Shown here: positions 1 to 9,989 of the stretch, in pieces
How the letters are laid out: each line of letters starts with the position of its first letter
How positions within the stretch are numbered: position 1 is the stretch's first letter
Assembly (NCBI GenBank): GCA_009760855.2
Contig: WPIO01000160.1
Coordinates: 1 to 64,000 of the forward strand
DNA: 64,000 nucleotides
Origin: Cristatella mucedo
Taxonomy: Eukaryota > Bryozoa > Phylactolaemata > Cristatellidae
Direction of reading: 5' to 3'
Position numbers and translations under genes: made by a program
The notes under the pieces: generated by a model
What the model was told of the DNA's origin: nothing
The model's input: only the letters and a program-made list of their open reading frames with translations
Database searches by the model: none

Positions 1-1273
1 TTGAGAACAACGATCGGTCTGGCAGACGAAGCACTGGCGTTTTTTAAATCGTACTTTTCTGGTCGTGTTTAATCCGTGTCGTGTGAGGGTCAGGTCTAAG
101 ACACGAGAAGGGTCACAAGTGGATAACCTCAAGGGTCTTTACTTGGTTCTTTGCTGTTCTCCATTTATATACAACCTCTGGGAAAAGTGATTAAAGCACA
201 TGGAATAGGATATCACTTCTATGCTGACGATACTCAGTTTTATTTGTCATTCAAACCGTCGGAATCTGCTGCGGCAACTGAGAAACTGAATGCTTGCCTT
301 GCTGATATTCGATTATGGATGTCGGAAAACTTCCTGAAAATTAATGATGATAAAACCGAACTGCTTCTCATAGGACACCCTAAGCATGTGGCTGGATTAA
401 AAGGCCTTGCTCTTCTAATAGGTGATACTATTGTGTGATCATCACCACGTGCTCGAAATTTAGGTGTCGTTTTCGACAGCTGCCTCAATTTCGAAAGCTT
501 CATTCAGAAGACTGCCTCTAAAGCTAGCAATCACATCCGATCCCTATCCAAGATTAGGAGCTGTCTCCCACAGTGGCTTGTAAAAAATTTAACTGGCTCT
601 TAAGTTCTGTCTCGGCTTGATTATTGTAATTCCCTTTTGGCTGGGCTGCCAAAGAAAGCTATTAGACCACTGCAGCAGACAATGAATATGGCTGCAAGGC
701 TAGTCTTCAAGTCCCATATGTCTGAACACGTGTCACCTTTGCTGAAAGAACTAGGATGGTTACCGGTTGTGCAACGGATACAGAGCAAAGTTCTTACGCT
801 GAGCCACAAGGCCCGCCGCGGCTTGGCTCCTTCGTACCTAGCTGAACTGCTGCACCAGTTTAAGCCCGTTCGCGCCCTCAGGTCCTGTGTGGACAATAAA
901 TTAGCTGTCCCATTCCTTCGCTTAAAGACAGTTGGCGACAGAAGCTTTAGCTCTGCAGGTCCTAGACTGTGGTACTCGCTTCCACAATTCTTGCCCAACG
1001 ACAACTACTCTCCTGCTGCCGACTATGGCTCATCTTTTTCAGCGGTCCTGAGCTGCTACTTCTATGCTACTCACTACCTCAACTGCTCTCCTGACCCTGC
1101 TATGCTTCCCACTTTCTCTTTGTTGCGCGAGACGAAGTCTGTTGGCTACCGAATGCGTACCGAAAGCCGCTTAGGCTGTGAGTGCTCTATACAAAGCTCT
1201 CCTGCGTAACACCCACATGGTATTTATGACTTTGTGGAGTTACAGACGAAGAAACATTCAATTACATTACTCG
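1..1273 (+). mobile_element. L2-A LINE, 5'-truncated copy (RT and C-terminal part)
   Basis: This starts inside a reverse transcriptase and matches, from base 1, the longer copy from about 20478 onward. The catalytic YADD box lies at about 220-231. The RT thumb and C-terminal region follow to about 1209, then a non-coding 3' end with the family signature GCTCTATACAAA and CACCCACATGG, ending in an ATTAC-type tail near 1272. The reading frame is broken: in-frame stops at about 436 and 601, and lesions before base 150. The copy is dead, and it continues beyond the left edge of the window. Confidence 0.9.
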
Positions 1274-1849
1274 CTTCTGGCAGCGGCGGGCCGCTAGCTG
1301 ACGGCGCAAGCCTGGCAGCGAGCTCCAATTCCGGCCGGATGTTTCATAATAGGCAGTGGAAATTTCAAAGATTGAAAGCGGAAATCTAACCTTGACGTTT
1401 TTTTAATGCTTGTGTGACAGTAGAAAGGTTGGATGCCGGCATCAGCGAGTCGCCGGCTGAGTAGACGAGGCGTGTGCATTGAGACATTCACGGGGTCACA
1501 GCGGGCACACAGCGAGCCGGCTGTCGTTCGCCGCCGCGAACCTCGCGTGACAACGTCCACTGCCGCAGCAGTTCGGACAGGGCGACGCAAAGGCAGTTCA
1601 AGACCTCATGCGTCGCCCTGACGGCTATCGTCACAGGGCGACGGTTGGAGAGCGCACGCGGCTAAGTCTCAAGAGCAGCGGAGGTTCCGAAGATTGTAAG
1701 CACTAGCCCCATAGAATGCGCCGCGAGCAGGGTCAGGCGAGTGCAGGGTCAGGCAGGTACGGTGTCACGCGAGTGCAGTGAACGGAGCGCCTTGAACTGC
1801 AGCCCGAGGCCGGTGGGAAAGAAGTAGAGGAGAGGTCTCTACGGAGGAC

Positions 1850-2131
1850 TGAAGAAGACGTCTCCTAGGAGACGGACGTCTAGACTCTAGAAGACGTCTC
1901 CTAGGAGACGGACGTCTAGACTCTAGGAGGCGTCTCCTAGGAAACGGACGTCTAGACTCTAGGAGGCGTCTCCTAGGAAACGGACGTCTAGACTCTAGGA
2001 GGCGTCTCCTAGGAAACGGACGTCTAGACTCTAGGAGACGTCTCCTAGGAGACGGACGTCTAGACTCTAGGAGACGTCTCCTAGGAGACGGACGTTTAGA
2101 CTCTAAGAGACGTCTCCTAGGAGACGGACGT
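1850..2131. repeat. 36-bp palindromic minisatellite, about 8 copies
   Basis: The unit is 36 bp (starts visible at 1871, 1907, 1943 and onward). Each unit contains the perfect palindrome CGTCTCCTAGGAGACG plus GACGTC and TCTAGA sites. Copies differ by a few substitutions, such as GAGACG against GAAACG. No coding function is apparent. Confidence 0.9.
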
Positions 2132-2184
2132 CATGCTTGCCAGCTCGGCAGCTAGGTAGTACCCAATATTAAACACCAGCTAAT

Positions 2185-2385
2185 AAAGACGAGCTAATAC
2201 ACGCGACATAATGCATGCCACGTAAAAACGCATTGTAACAAACCCCATGTAAAGACGAGCTAATAAACGCGACATTATGCATGCCACATAAAAACGCCAT
2301 GAAACAAGCCCCATGTAAAGACGAGCTAATAAACGCGACATAATACATGCCGCATAAAAACGCATTGTAACAAGCCCCAGGTAAA
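2185..2385. repeat. 66-bp tandem repeat, 3 copies
   Basis: Three head-to-tail units begin with AAAGACGAGCTAATA and contain GCATGCCACRTAAAAACGC. The repeat-like open frame on the - strand is only a read-through of the units. Confidence 0.85.
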
Positions 2386-2433
2386 AAAATTGTTAATAAT
2401 AAAAATAAGAATACATTTGATAAACAGCCCTTA

Positions 2434-2472
2434 GGGAACTCAATATTTTTCTAGGCGGTTTACATTACTTAT
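2434..2472 (-). mobile_element. L2-B LINE 3' tail fragment
   Basis: On the - strand this reads as a degenerate copy of the L2-B terminal hairpin (AGCGCCTAGAGAGAGATTGAG-type), lying directly 3' of the longer L2-B copy at 2475-3345. Confidence 0.55.
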
Positions 2473-2474
2473 AA

Positions 2475-3345
2475 TAATACATTTGATAAGGCTCCTCAAG
2501 AGAACTCAATCTCTTTCTAGGCGCTCTGCAATTGCAACAAAGGAAGCACGATCGAACGGTTAGTGGTAGCATGCTCAATAAACAACAAGAATAACATGGT
2601 CAGGGGTGACATGCACAGGGTCAGCATGCATTAGCACATAGAGGAGGAATCACAATGAACCACTGAATGCTGTGATAAATGGGTGCGTTTTTAGTTGCTT
2701 TTACACTGTGGTAAAGACGGGAGATGTCGTCATACATGTCGGAAGTGAGTTCGAGGCTTTGGGAGGATAATAACTAGAGTCACGGTCTCCTAAGGATTTG
2801 AGATATGCACGAGGTATTCTAAATAAATAGCTAAATATTTAGATTCCAAAAAGCTGGTGGCACGATGCTTAGCCTAGTGGGTAAATAGTTCTGACAGGTA
2901 GGCTGGAGCCAGAGAATGAAGGGACCTAAAAGTGAGCGACATTGACCTTGACATCGATGCGTTGCTTGACTGGGAGCAAGTGCAGGTCGGCGAGAAGTGT
3001 TGTAACGTGGAAACTGCAACGCTCAGGATAGACAAGCCTAGCTGCAGAGTTTTGCACCAGCTGCAAGATCCTGATTGCGCATACCGGTAGGCCAGTAAGC
3101 AGTGAGTTAGAAAAGTCGAGACGGGATGTCAAAAATGCATGGACCACTTTAGATGTTGCATCCCTGTCTTAATCAGCCCGAATTTCAGCGATTTAATGTC
3201 GCCTAAAGTAGGCTGACTTGACTGCGGAGCTAATGCGTTCGTCTAATTAAAGGTCAATTTGGAACCCGGCACCTATATTTCATACGGATTCAACAATGGA
3301 TATGCTGGCAGACCTGATTTTGAGCGCTAGGTTTTCCATTTGCTG
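2475..3345 (-). mobile_element. L2-B LINE, 5'-truncated copy
   Basis: The - strand encodes the end of an RT-type protein (residues such as SRLDFSNSLLTGLPVCAI and LHLLPVKQRIDVKV), homologous to the + copy at about 35330-36200. The 3' end carries the L2-B terminal hairpin at about 2479-2525. Several frame breaks make it inactive. Its truncated 5' end lies about 15 bp from the (CGG)n tract at 3361. Confidence 0.8.
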
Positions 3346-3360
3346 AATGCACACTTGGTT

Positions 3361-3606
<246 letters not shown>

Positions 3607-4440
3607 TGCCGCCGCCGCCTGTCGTTTCGAATCCGAAAGAGAGGCGGTGACAGCTGCTTCGCCCGTCAAAGCTAATTTCCGTGAAAGCTGCGAGACTTTG
3701 CGAGTCGTTGCGCACTTTCGAGCGACGGGAGTGAGGAGGGGGTGACCGGGACTATTGTCGCCGTCGCTGCGCTGAGCTGCCACCGACGCCGAGCGAGCGA
3801 GCGTGCGAGCGGAGTCCGTAAAATCCACCGCGGGAATCCGCGCGCGCGCGCTCGCCACTCTCGAGCTATCTTCGCCAGCTCTCTTTGCGCCGCCGCCGGC
3901 CTTGAGGTGACGTTTTAACAATGTGCAGCCGCCGCCGCCGCCGCAGCTGCCGCTTCGGTGGGCGGTCGACGACCTTGAGCCGAGCTCGAGGCCGAGGCTC
4001 GTACAGCGCGATGTGCCGCGCCGCGTGCGGCCGCCGCGGTCGCGCGACTGCGGCGCCCGCGGCGCCGCGCGAACGGTTGAATGCTTGCGGCGCCAGCGAA
4101 GGTGCCGGGCGGGGGTGGGTGGGTTTGGCAGACCGCGGCGGCGCCCGATCCGATCGTCCGGAGAGCGGCGGAGTCGGCCGCGACGCGCTGTTCTGCTCTT
4201 CTTGGGAAATGCTGCTGGCAGCGGCCTCCACGCAGCGGCTTTCGCGGCGTCCGCGAAGCGGAGCGGCAGAGCGCAGGGGCCGCGAAATCGCCGGCGAATC
4301 GGCGTAACGGAGCGGCTCGCGACGCGTCGATGCAGCAGCTCCGCAGCAGCAGCAGCACGCAGGTGACAGGCGACAGGCAGGTGACAGCAGGTGACAGGCG
4401 ACAGCGGCGATACGCGGCAGCGACGAACCGCACCCACCTT
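3607..4440. other. CpG-rich block, no recognisable gene
   Basis: Very GC- and CpG-rich DNA with overlapping low-complexity open frames on both strands. None resembles a known protein or shows convincing splice structure. A CpG-island promoter or first exon is possible but not shown. Confidence 0.4.
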
Positions 4441-4550
4441 CAAGGTAAACGGGCGGGGAAGGATTACGAGAGATTCCGGAACCGGAATCCACGCCGCTCA
4501 ACGAGCCGTATTCGCGATAGTCCTAATCTGGCTAATTGAGTCCATCTATC

Positions 4551-4584
<34 letters not shown>

Positions 4585-4594
4585 CTCTTGGAAT

Positions 4595-4778
4595 TCTCCG
4601 TCTCACAGCTGCCTCCTTAATGTAATAGGTAAAGTCTTTGCTTTTAAAGACCTCGTTCCCGTGGTCGTGGGTTCGAATCCGAGGCAGGACGATCCTTTAT
4701 TGCTGCTGCAAGCGATGGTGCTAGCCAGAAAGCCTCTTGTGGTGCTATACAAAAAAGAGGCTGTTAAATCGGCTAGTA
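4595..4778 (+). mobile_element. SINE-B copy (tRNA-derived)
   Basis: A tRNA-like head carries a pol III B-box-like GGTTCGAATCC at about 4670. The body contains ATCCTTTATTGCTGCTGCAA and the tail GTGCTATACAAAAAAGAGG, then CTGTTA. A second copy at 16205-16365 aligns over body and tail. Confidence 0.7.
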
Positions 4779-5104
4779 TGAAATCCCTCGCCTGCGCGAG
4801 TCACTGTCTGTAATGACACTGTCGTTTAAGTCTTAGCTACAAATTAACCTGTTCCGGTAAGATCACTGAGACCCAGCTCAGACTCGTGTTTGTCCGGTAT
4901 GCATGCTACTAGCAAGAGGTTTACTAACCGGCGGCCGCCAGTGTACTAATGCTAGACTCAGCGCGCCGGTCTGCTACTGCTGCTTGCACGGTATTTGCAT
5001 GGTTGATAATCCTGCACGTCCTGTACGCCACGGATATTGATTCTTTTTAATCGAGTTATCAAGCGCTTGGATAGAGATTTATTGCTCTTAGCGCGTTTTA
5101 AAAA

Positions 5105-5225
5105 TGACCAATAATTATTATATAATAATTGATATTTATAATTTATAAATTGATATTTATAATTTATAAATACATTGATAATATAATTAATAATATAATA
5201 ATAATATATAATAATTATTACTATA
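5105..5225. repeat. AT-rich low-complexity tract
   Basis: A run of ATAATTAT, TTATAATTTATAAAT and TAATAATAT motifs inside otherwise mixed-composition DNA. No gene seen. Confidence 0.8.
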
Positions 5226-5356
5226 CTGCTACTGAACGAGCTTTATGCTACCAGTGCCTAAATTATTCTCCTAAATGAATGGTGTGCTGGGTTATTGCAG
5301 ACGATATGTTACCACAGCTCTCATTTCACTCCTTGGGTCAGCTGACTAGTATTCTC

Positions 5357-5500
5357 CGAGCTGGTTCGGCCCAGTGGTTGAGGTGCTCGCCCCGACCAAG
5401 GTCTGGCTGACATCGTGGGCTCGAGCCCCAAGGCATATGTGAAGCGCCTAAATAAAGATTAAGTTCTCCTTCGGTGCTATGCAAATGAATCATATTTTAA
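5357..5500 (+). mobile_element. SINE-A copy (tRNA-derived)
   Basis: The head is GAGCTGGTTCGGCCCAGTGG followed by CCGACCAAGGTCTGGCTGA. A B-box-like GGGCTCGAGCCCC follows, then the tail GAAGCGCCTAAATAAAGATT and GGTGCTATGCAAATGAAT. Further copies are at about 25230 and 45955 (+) and 32679, 36365, 42515 and 61652 (-). Confidence 0.85.
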
Positions 5501-6048
5501 ATAATATTATCCTTTAAGATCAGCATTTGCTCAGGAGTAGATTAAATGATTTTATTGTACAGTTTTTGATCTGGCTAGTCATGTGTTCTCGCACCAGTGC
5601 ATTGCGATCAAGAAATGTCAATGACGTTAGAGGAATGCAGCCGCACACGTACTCGTACGCCTGTCCAATTTAGACACTGGTTGTACGCCGTCAAGCTGTC
5701 ACTGAGTAGCACTTGGGAAAATTTAGGTAATCTGACCAGGTGAGTATGCGTGCATTCGAGCTCTCTGTCGTGGCGTACTGGACGCGGCGTACTGGACGCG
5801 ATAAAGTATCCAGTATTCGGCTGCGCGATTTCAAATTATCCGAGCGATTCACTATGTATATGTCACAGCGTACGGTTCACTATGCTGACGTAAGGTCAGA
5901 GCGCCCAACCCCTTCGCCAAAAATCGCACCTCAGCTCGTACGCTCAGCGAATCAGCTCAGATCGAATCAGCACAGTAAACGCCGGCGTCCCTGCACGCAG
6001 GAGTGCGCCAGCATCGTAAGAGCACAACAGTGTTGTCGTAAGGCCGAA

Positions 6049-6152
6049 TCGTTTTCACTCATAGATATAATAGGCTCGCAGAGCGTTTTCACTCATAGAT
6101 CTAATAGGCTCGCAGGGCGTTTTCACTCATAGATATAACAGGCTCGCAGAGC
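6049..6152. repeat. 34-bp tandem repeat, 3 copies
   Basis: Three units of GTTTTCACTCATAGATATAA followed by a GGCTCGCAGAGC-like end, with single-base differences. Confidence 0.85.
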
Positions 6153-6364
6153 GTTCGAAGGAGCTGCTGGATGCATTGCGATCAACGTTGTCCGGACTCA
6201 GTTTTAATCCAGTTAAAGTTGAAGTTAATCTCAGTTTAAGTGACATTAAGAGATAGAACTAGATCGTCATGCGATCGGCATTGCAGAGAAAGATTTGTCC
6301 AACTTAACTCCAGCTTAGTCTTTCTAGTTTTTCAGAGTAATAGATGGAGATGCATGCCTCCTTA

Positions 6365-6417
6365 ACGCACGCACGCACACACACATACCGCAAACACACA
6401 CGCAAGCACATACACAA

Positions 6418-6475
<58 letters not shown>

Positions 6476-6538
6476 CGCCCGCTCGCCCGCTCGCTCGCGT
6501 ATACACACACACACACAACCTAACACAAAACCTCAAAG

Positions 6539-6580
<42 letters not shown>

Positions 6581-6600
6581 CCACACGCTTGCCAACGCAC
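6365..6600. repeat. (CA)n microsatellite, compound
   Basis: Two main (CA)n runs (about 6421-6472 and 6541-6578) are separated by GCTCGCCC and short CA runs. It produces spurious Cys/Val open frames on the - strand. Confidence 0.95.
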
Positions 6601-6901
6601 GCACTCACATTCACACACGTTAATGCTGACATAGTATTCTCTATGTTGCCAAGGGCAAGACAAATCATTGAAATCTCGAAATGCCGACACAGTTAAAACG
6701 AGCCGAGCATTAGTAGCAGGAAAACCGTCTGGTTGGTAGACCGCGGCACAGCCGTCCAATAGTTTGACAGGTCAGGTCAATAGTTTGACAGGTCACGTGC
6801 GGCTTTCTCTCTCAGTTTCGATTCTAAGCCTGAATGCAAAGGCGTGCCAGCGTGCAAGAGAGAGAGAGAGAGAGAGAGAACGGCGGCGAAGCGGCGTGTC
6901 A

Positions 6902-7189
6902 ACTCCAATCTTACGCAACGACAACTACTCTCCTGCTGCCGACTATGGTACATCTTTTTCAGAGGTCCTGAGCTGCTACTTCCATGCTACTCACTACCTC
7001 AACTGCTCTCCTGACTCTGCTATGCTTCCCAGTTTCTCTTTGTTTCGTGAGACGAGTCTGCTGGCAACCGAATGCGTACCGAAAGCCGCTTAGGCTGTGA
7101 GTGCGCTATACAAAACGTCTCCTGCGTAGCACCCACATGGTCTTTATGACTTTGTGGAGTCACAGACCGAGATACATTACATTACATTA
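6902..7189 (+). mobile_element. L2-A LINE 3'-end fragment
   Basis: The last ~290 bp of L2-A (CGACAACTACTCTCCTGCTG through GCGCTATACAAAA, ending in repeated ATTAC at 7170-7189). It is severely 5'-truncated and follows a (GA)11 run at 6858-6879. It ends only ~40 bp upstream of the promoter elements of the galaxin-like gene. Confidence 0.9.
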
Positions 7190-7226
7190 CAAGTGCAGCA
7201 ACCAAAGTAACCGAAGACGGTAAGAA

Positions 7227-7252
7227 GGGGGCGGAGCAAAAGGCTGACCAAT
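7227..7252 (+). promoter_or_regulatory. GC box and CCAAT box of the galaxin-like gene
   Basis: GGGGCGGAG (Sp1-type GC box) at 7227-7235 and CCAAT at 7248-7252 lie about 125-150 bp upstream of the proposed ATG at 7375. I see no TATA box. This fits a CpG-island type promoter. The transcription start is inferred. Confidence 0.45.
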
Positions 7253-7374
7253 GAGAGTGCGGCTCTCACGCCCATCCATCGCGGCTCTTCACCGACCGCT
7301 GCCGCCGCTCGCCCGCACATTACCGGCAGCGCCCGCTTCGCGGCGGCAGCGAGCACGTCAGGCTCTTAATTTCG

Positions 7375-8838
7375 ATGATGCAACTTCGTCGCCAGCGCGA
7401 CGCCCGCGCGCTGCCGCCGCTGCTGATCGTCGCATTGTCGGCGGGTAAGCGAGCGGCGTCCGGCGGCGATCGCCGAGCCGTCGCCCGATCGGCCTGGCCG
7501 CCGAGCGCTCGCGGCGCCGCGTCGACGCCATCTTTAACGTTCCGCCGCCGCCGCCGCCAGCGGCAGCCGCTGCCGCACTCAGCGGTTCAGCGGCCGCTGT
7601 CGCCTCGCAGCCTCGCTGTCCTCCGCAAGCATTTCTCCGCGAGCGGAAGTGCGCGTGCGCGCGTGCGCGCGTGCCAACCGATTCTAGGAAAAAAGGCGCG
7701 AGCGGCGCAGGAGCGTCGCTCGCGCCGCTCGCGTGAGCGCCGCTTCCAAGCTCTGCTCTCTGAAGCTCTGCTCCCGAAGCTTGGAAGAATGCTGACGAAA
7801 TCGAGCCGCCCACAGGGGCAACCCTCCGCCGCTCGCTCGCTCCTGCCTCGCCGGCCACGACGGACAAAACCTGCATAGCCGTCCCCGGCGGGCGGGTCCG
7901 CCGATCGCGATTCTGCTCGATTCCTCCTCCTCCTCCTCCTGCTCCTCGTCCGAGCGCGCGCGAGCGAAGCGAGTGCCGCCTGCCGCCTCCGCAGCCGACG
8001 CCCGCTTTCGAATTTCGGGTCTTCAGCGGCCGCCTCCGTCGTCGTCGGAGAAACGACCGAGTATTGCGGAAGTACGGCTTATTCGCCCAGCAGAAGCGTG
8101 TGCTGCGGCGGACGCATTCTCGGCAAGCCGGCGGCGTCGGCGCCGGCGGCGGCGGCCTGCTGCGGCCAGGCCGTCTACGACCCGGCGACGGAGATCTGCT
8201 GCAGCCGCCGCCTGTACGCGAAGGCGCACACCGCCGACGGCGGCGCGGCGTCGGCGTGCTGCGGCAGCCACGCGTACGACGCTCTGACGACGCTCTGCTG
8301 CGACGGAGTCAAGTACGCGCGCAGCGCGCGCCATCCGAGGCTGGCCTGCTGCGGCGCGGTCGCGTACGACGCGTCGGCGGCCATCTGCTGCGGCGGCGTG
8401 ACGGTCGCCGGCCTGGCGGGCCTCGGCGGCGCCTCGGCGGCGGCGTGCTGCGGCGCGCGTGCCTACGACAGCGGCAAGTTCGCGTGCTGCGCCGGCGCCT
8501 TGACAAGCAAGGTGGGCTACGCGCGGCCAGCGTGCTGCGGCACGACGCTGTTCGAGCAGGGCGAGGCGACGGCGTGCTGCGACGGCGTCAGCGTGAGCCT
8601 GCCCGCCGGCTGGCACTGCTGCGGCGACATACCGCGGCCGCCGGGCAAGGACTACTGCTGCTTCTCGGGCGTCGACGGCAGCGTCCTCTGCAAGCGGACA
8701 GCCGACGCTCCGAGACTCGCAGATCGACCTGACGTCTTGACGCATGTTTCGTCCGCGCGGCTAGGCTCGCTCGTCCGTCCGTCGACGATGAAACAGGCTC
8801 CGACGCTGACGGACCGACGAGGACGGCAGGAAGTTTAG
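7375..8838 (+). CDS. Secreted galaxin-like di-cysteine repeat protein, two exons (7375-7444, 8027-8838)
   Basis: Exon 1 starts at tandem ATGs and encodes a signal peptide: a basic start (MMQLRRQRDAR), then the hydrophobic core ALPPLLIVALSA. It ends at the donor GCGG|GTAAGC in phase 1. Exon 2 begins after GGTCTTCAG at 8026 and restores phase exactly. The product is about 293 residues. It has seven repeats of the galaxin type, CCG-x-x-x-Y-D-x(5)-CC-x-G, for example ACCGQAVYDPATEICC and ACCGSHAYDALTTLCCDG; the first repeat has a single Cys (EYCGSTAYSP). Galaxins are extracellular-matrix proteins first described in coral skeletons, and galaxin-like repeats occur in other animals. Role here is inferred: a secreted, disulphide-cross-linked matrix protein. 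The C-terminal ~45 residues after the last repeat look unstructured and could be replaced by splicing. Codon use is extremely GC-rich. Confidence 0.75.
8027..8838 (+). CDS. Galaxin-like gene, exon 2 (repeat domain)
   Basis: Starts with 2 bases completing the codon begun in exon 1. All seven cysteine repeats lie between about 8065 and 8690. Stop TAG is at 8836-8838. An overlapping + frame (8064-8732) and a - frame (8023-8745) stay open only because of the GC-rich codon use. Confidence 0.75.
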
Positions 8839-9849
8839 AGAGCGGGCGCTCTCTCTCTGAACTTCCGGCCGCGCCTGCGTCGGCTGCGGTCGGGCGAGCC
8901 GCGGCGATCGGCGGCAGCGCTCCGCGCGCGTCTGCCGGCTCGCGCGCGCAGACGCGGCGAGCCAGCGTCTTGGCGGACGCTCGCCGGCTTCAGCTCGAGC
9001 AGCGACGGCACCGCGTCTCTCGGCGTGCGCCCCGCTGTGAGGCGGCGCTCTTTCTCACAGTAGTCCATCCGCAGCCGGTAGATGGCGCTTGCTGCTTCGA
9101 GGCGGTGCCCTCGGCGAGCGACCCTGCCTGCGCTGCTGAAGCGACCGAGTTACCCCCGCGGTCGCAGCGGCGGCGGCGGCGGCCTTTCTCGATGGCAGCG
9201 AGCGACGCTTGAATGGGCGATCGGCTGCGAGAGAGTTCGCGCAGCGAAGTACGATGGGTGCGCCTCGCGTTCGCACGCCCGGCTGCTGGCGAAACTGGGC
9301 TCGACCGCTGCAGACCGCTGACGTGTCGAGAGCTTGAAAAGATGCGTCCACCGTTCGTCTGGCAGAACGATATTGAAATCGTGTGCCGAAAAAAATACTT
9401 ATTAAGAATGCGAGTTGCATTCGTCGCCGTGCTTTAGCCGAGTCGCCACGTCTTTGACAATGCGCGTCCGTGCACGCGGTACACGTAGCATCCGGGCAGG
9501 TAGCCTCCGGGCACGTAGCCAAGAGTTTTTCTTGCGTAGCGAGCGATAGACACTGGCCGCTTTGAAATTCGTAACTTGGCATCATCAAAGTGAAAATCTC
9601 GCGGAGGTCCAACGGCCGTACGAAGACTAAGGAATTAGTTAATGAGCAGCGTCACCTTTCCTCCGAACGGTGCTGCCAAGTTATTACGAAACAAGCTGGC
9701 CCAGCGAACCTCGCACAGGGCTGCAGAGAGTGTAGAGCTTAAAAAAAACGCGCGTCACTGCATCTCTCGCCGCAGCGCTCGCTTAATTTTCAAGCACGCT
9801 GCGCTGCGAGAGCTGTATGCAAAGCGGGTGCGTCGTGCCGCGTCTCTCT

Positions 9850-9985
9850 GACCTTCTGCTCTCTGACCCCGGCTCTCTGACCCCGTCTCTCTGACCCCGG
9901 CTCACTGACCCTCTGCTCTCTGACCCTCTGCTCTCTGACCCTCTGCTCTCTGACCCTCTGCTCTCTGACCCCGGCACTCTGCTCG
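9850..9985. repeat. Short tandem repeat (CTCTGACCC-type)
   Basis: About 10 imperfect 13-14 bp units of CTCTCTGACCCTCTG or CTCTCTGACCCCGG. Confidence 0.8.
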
Positions 9986-9989
9986 TGCG

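Noticed and set aside
4640-4700. Possible tRNA genes at SINE heads
   Set aside because: B-box-like motifs exist, but no cloverleaf with paired acceptor stem can be drawn, and the bodies and tails are SINE.
6304-6759. Cys/Val-rich open frames
   Set aside because: Translation of (CA)n/(GT)n; the same at 16546-16870 and 61975-62527.
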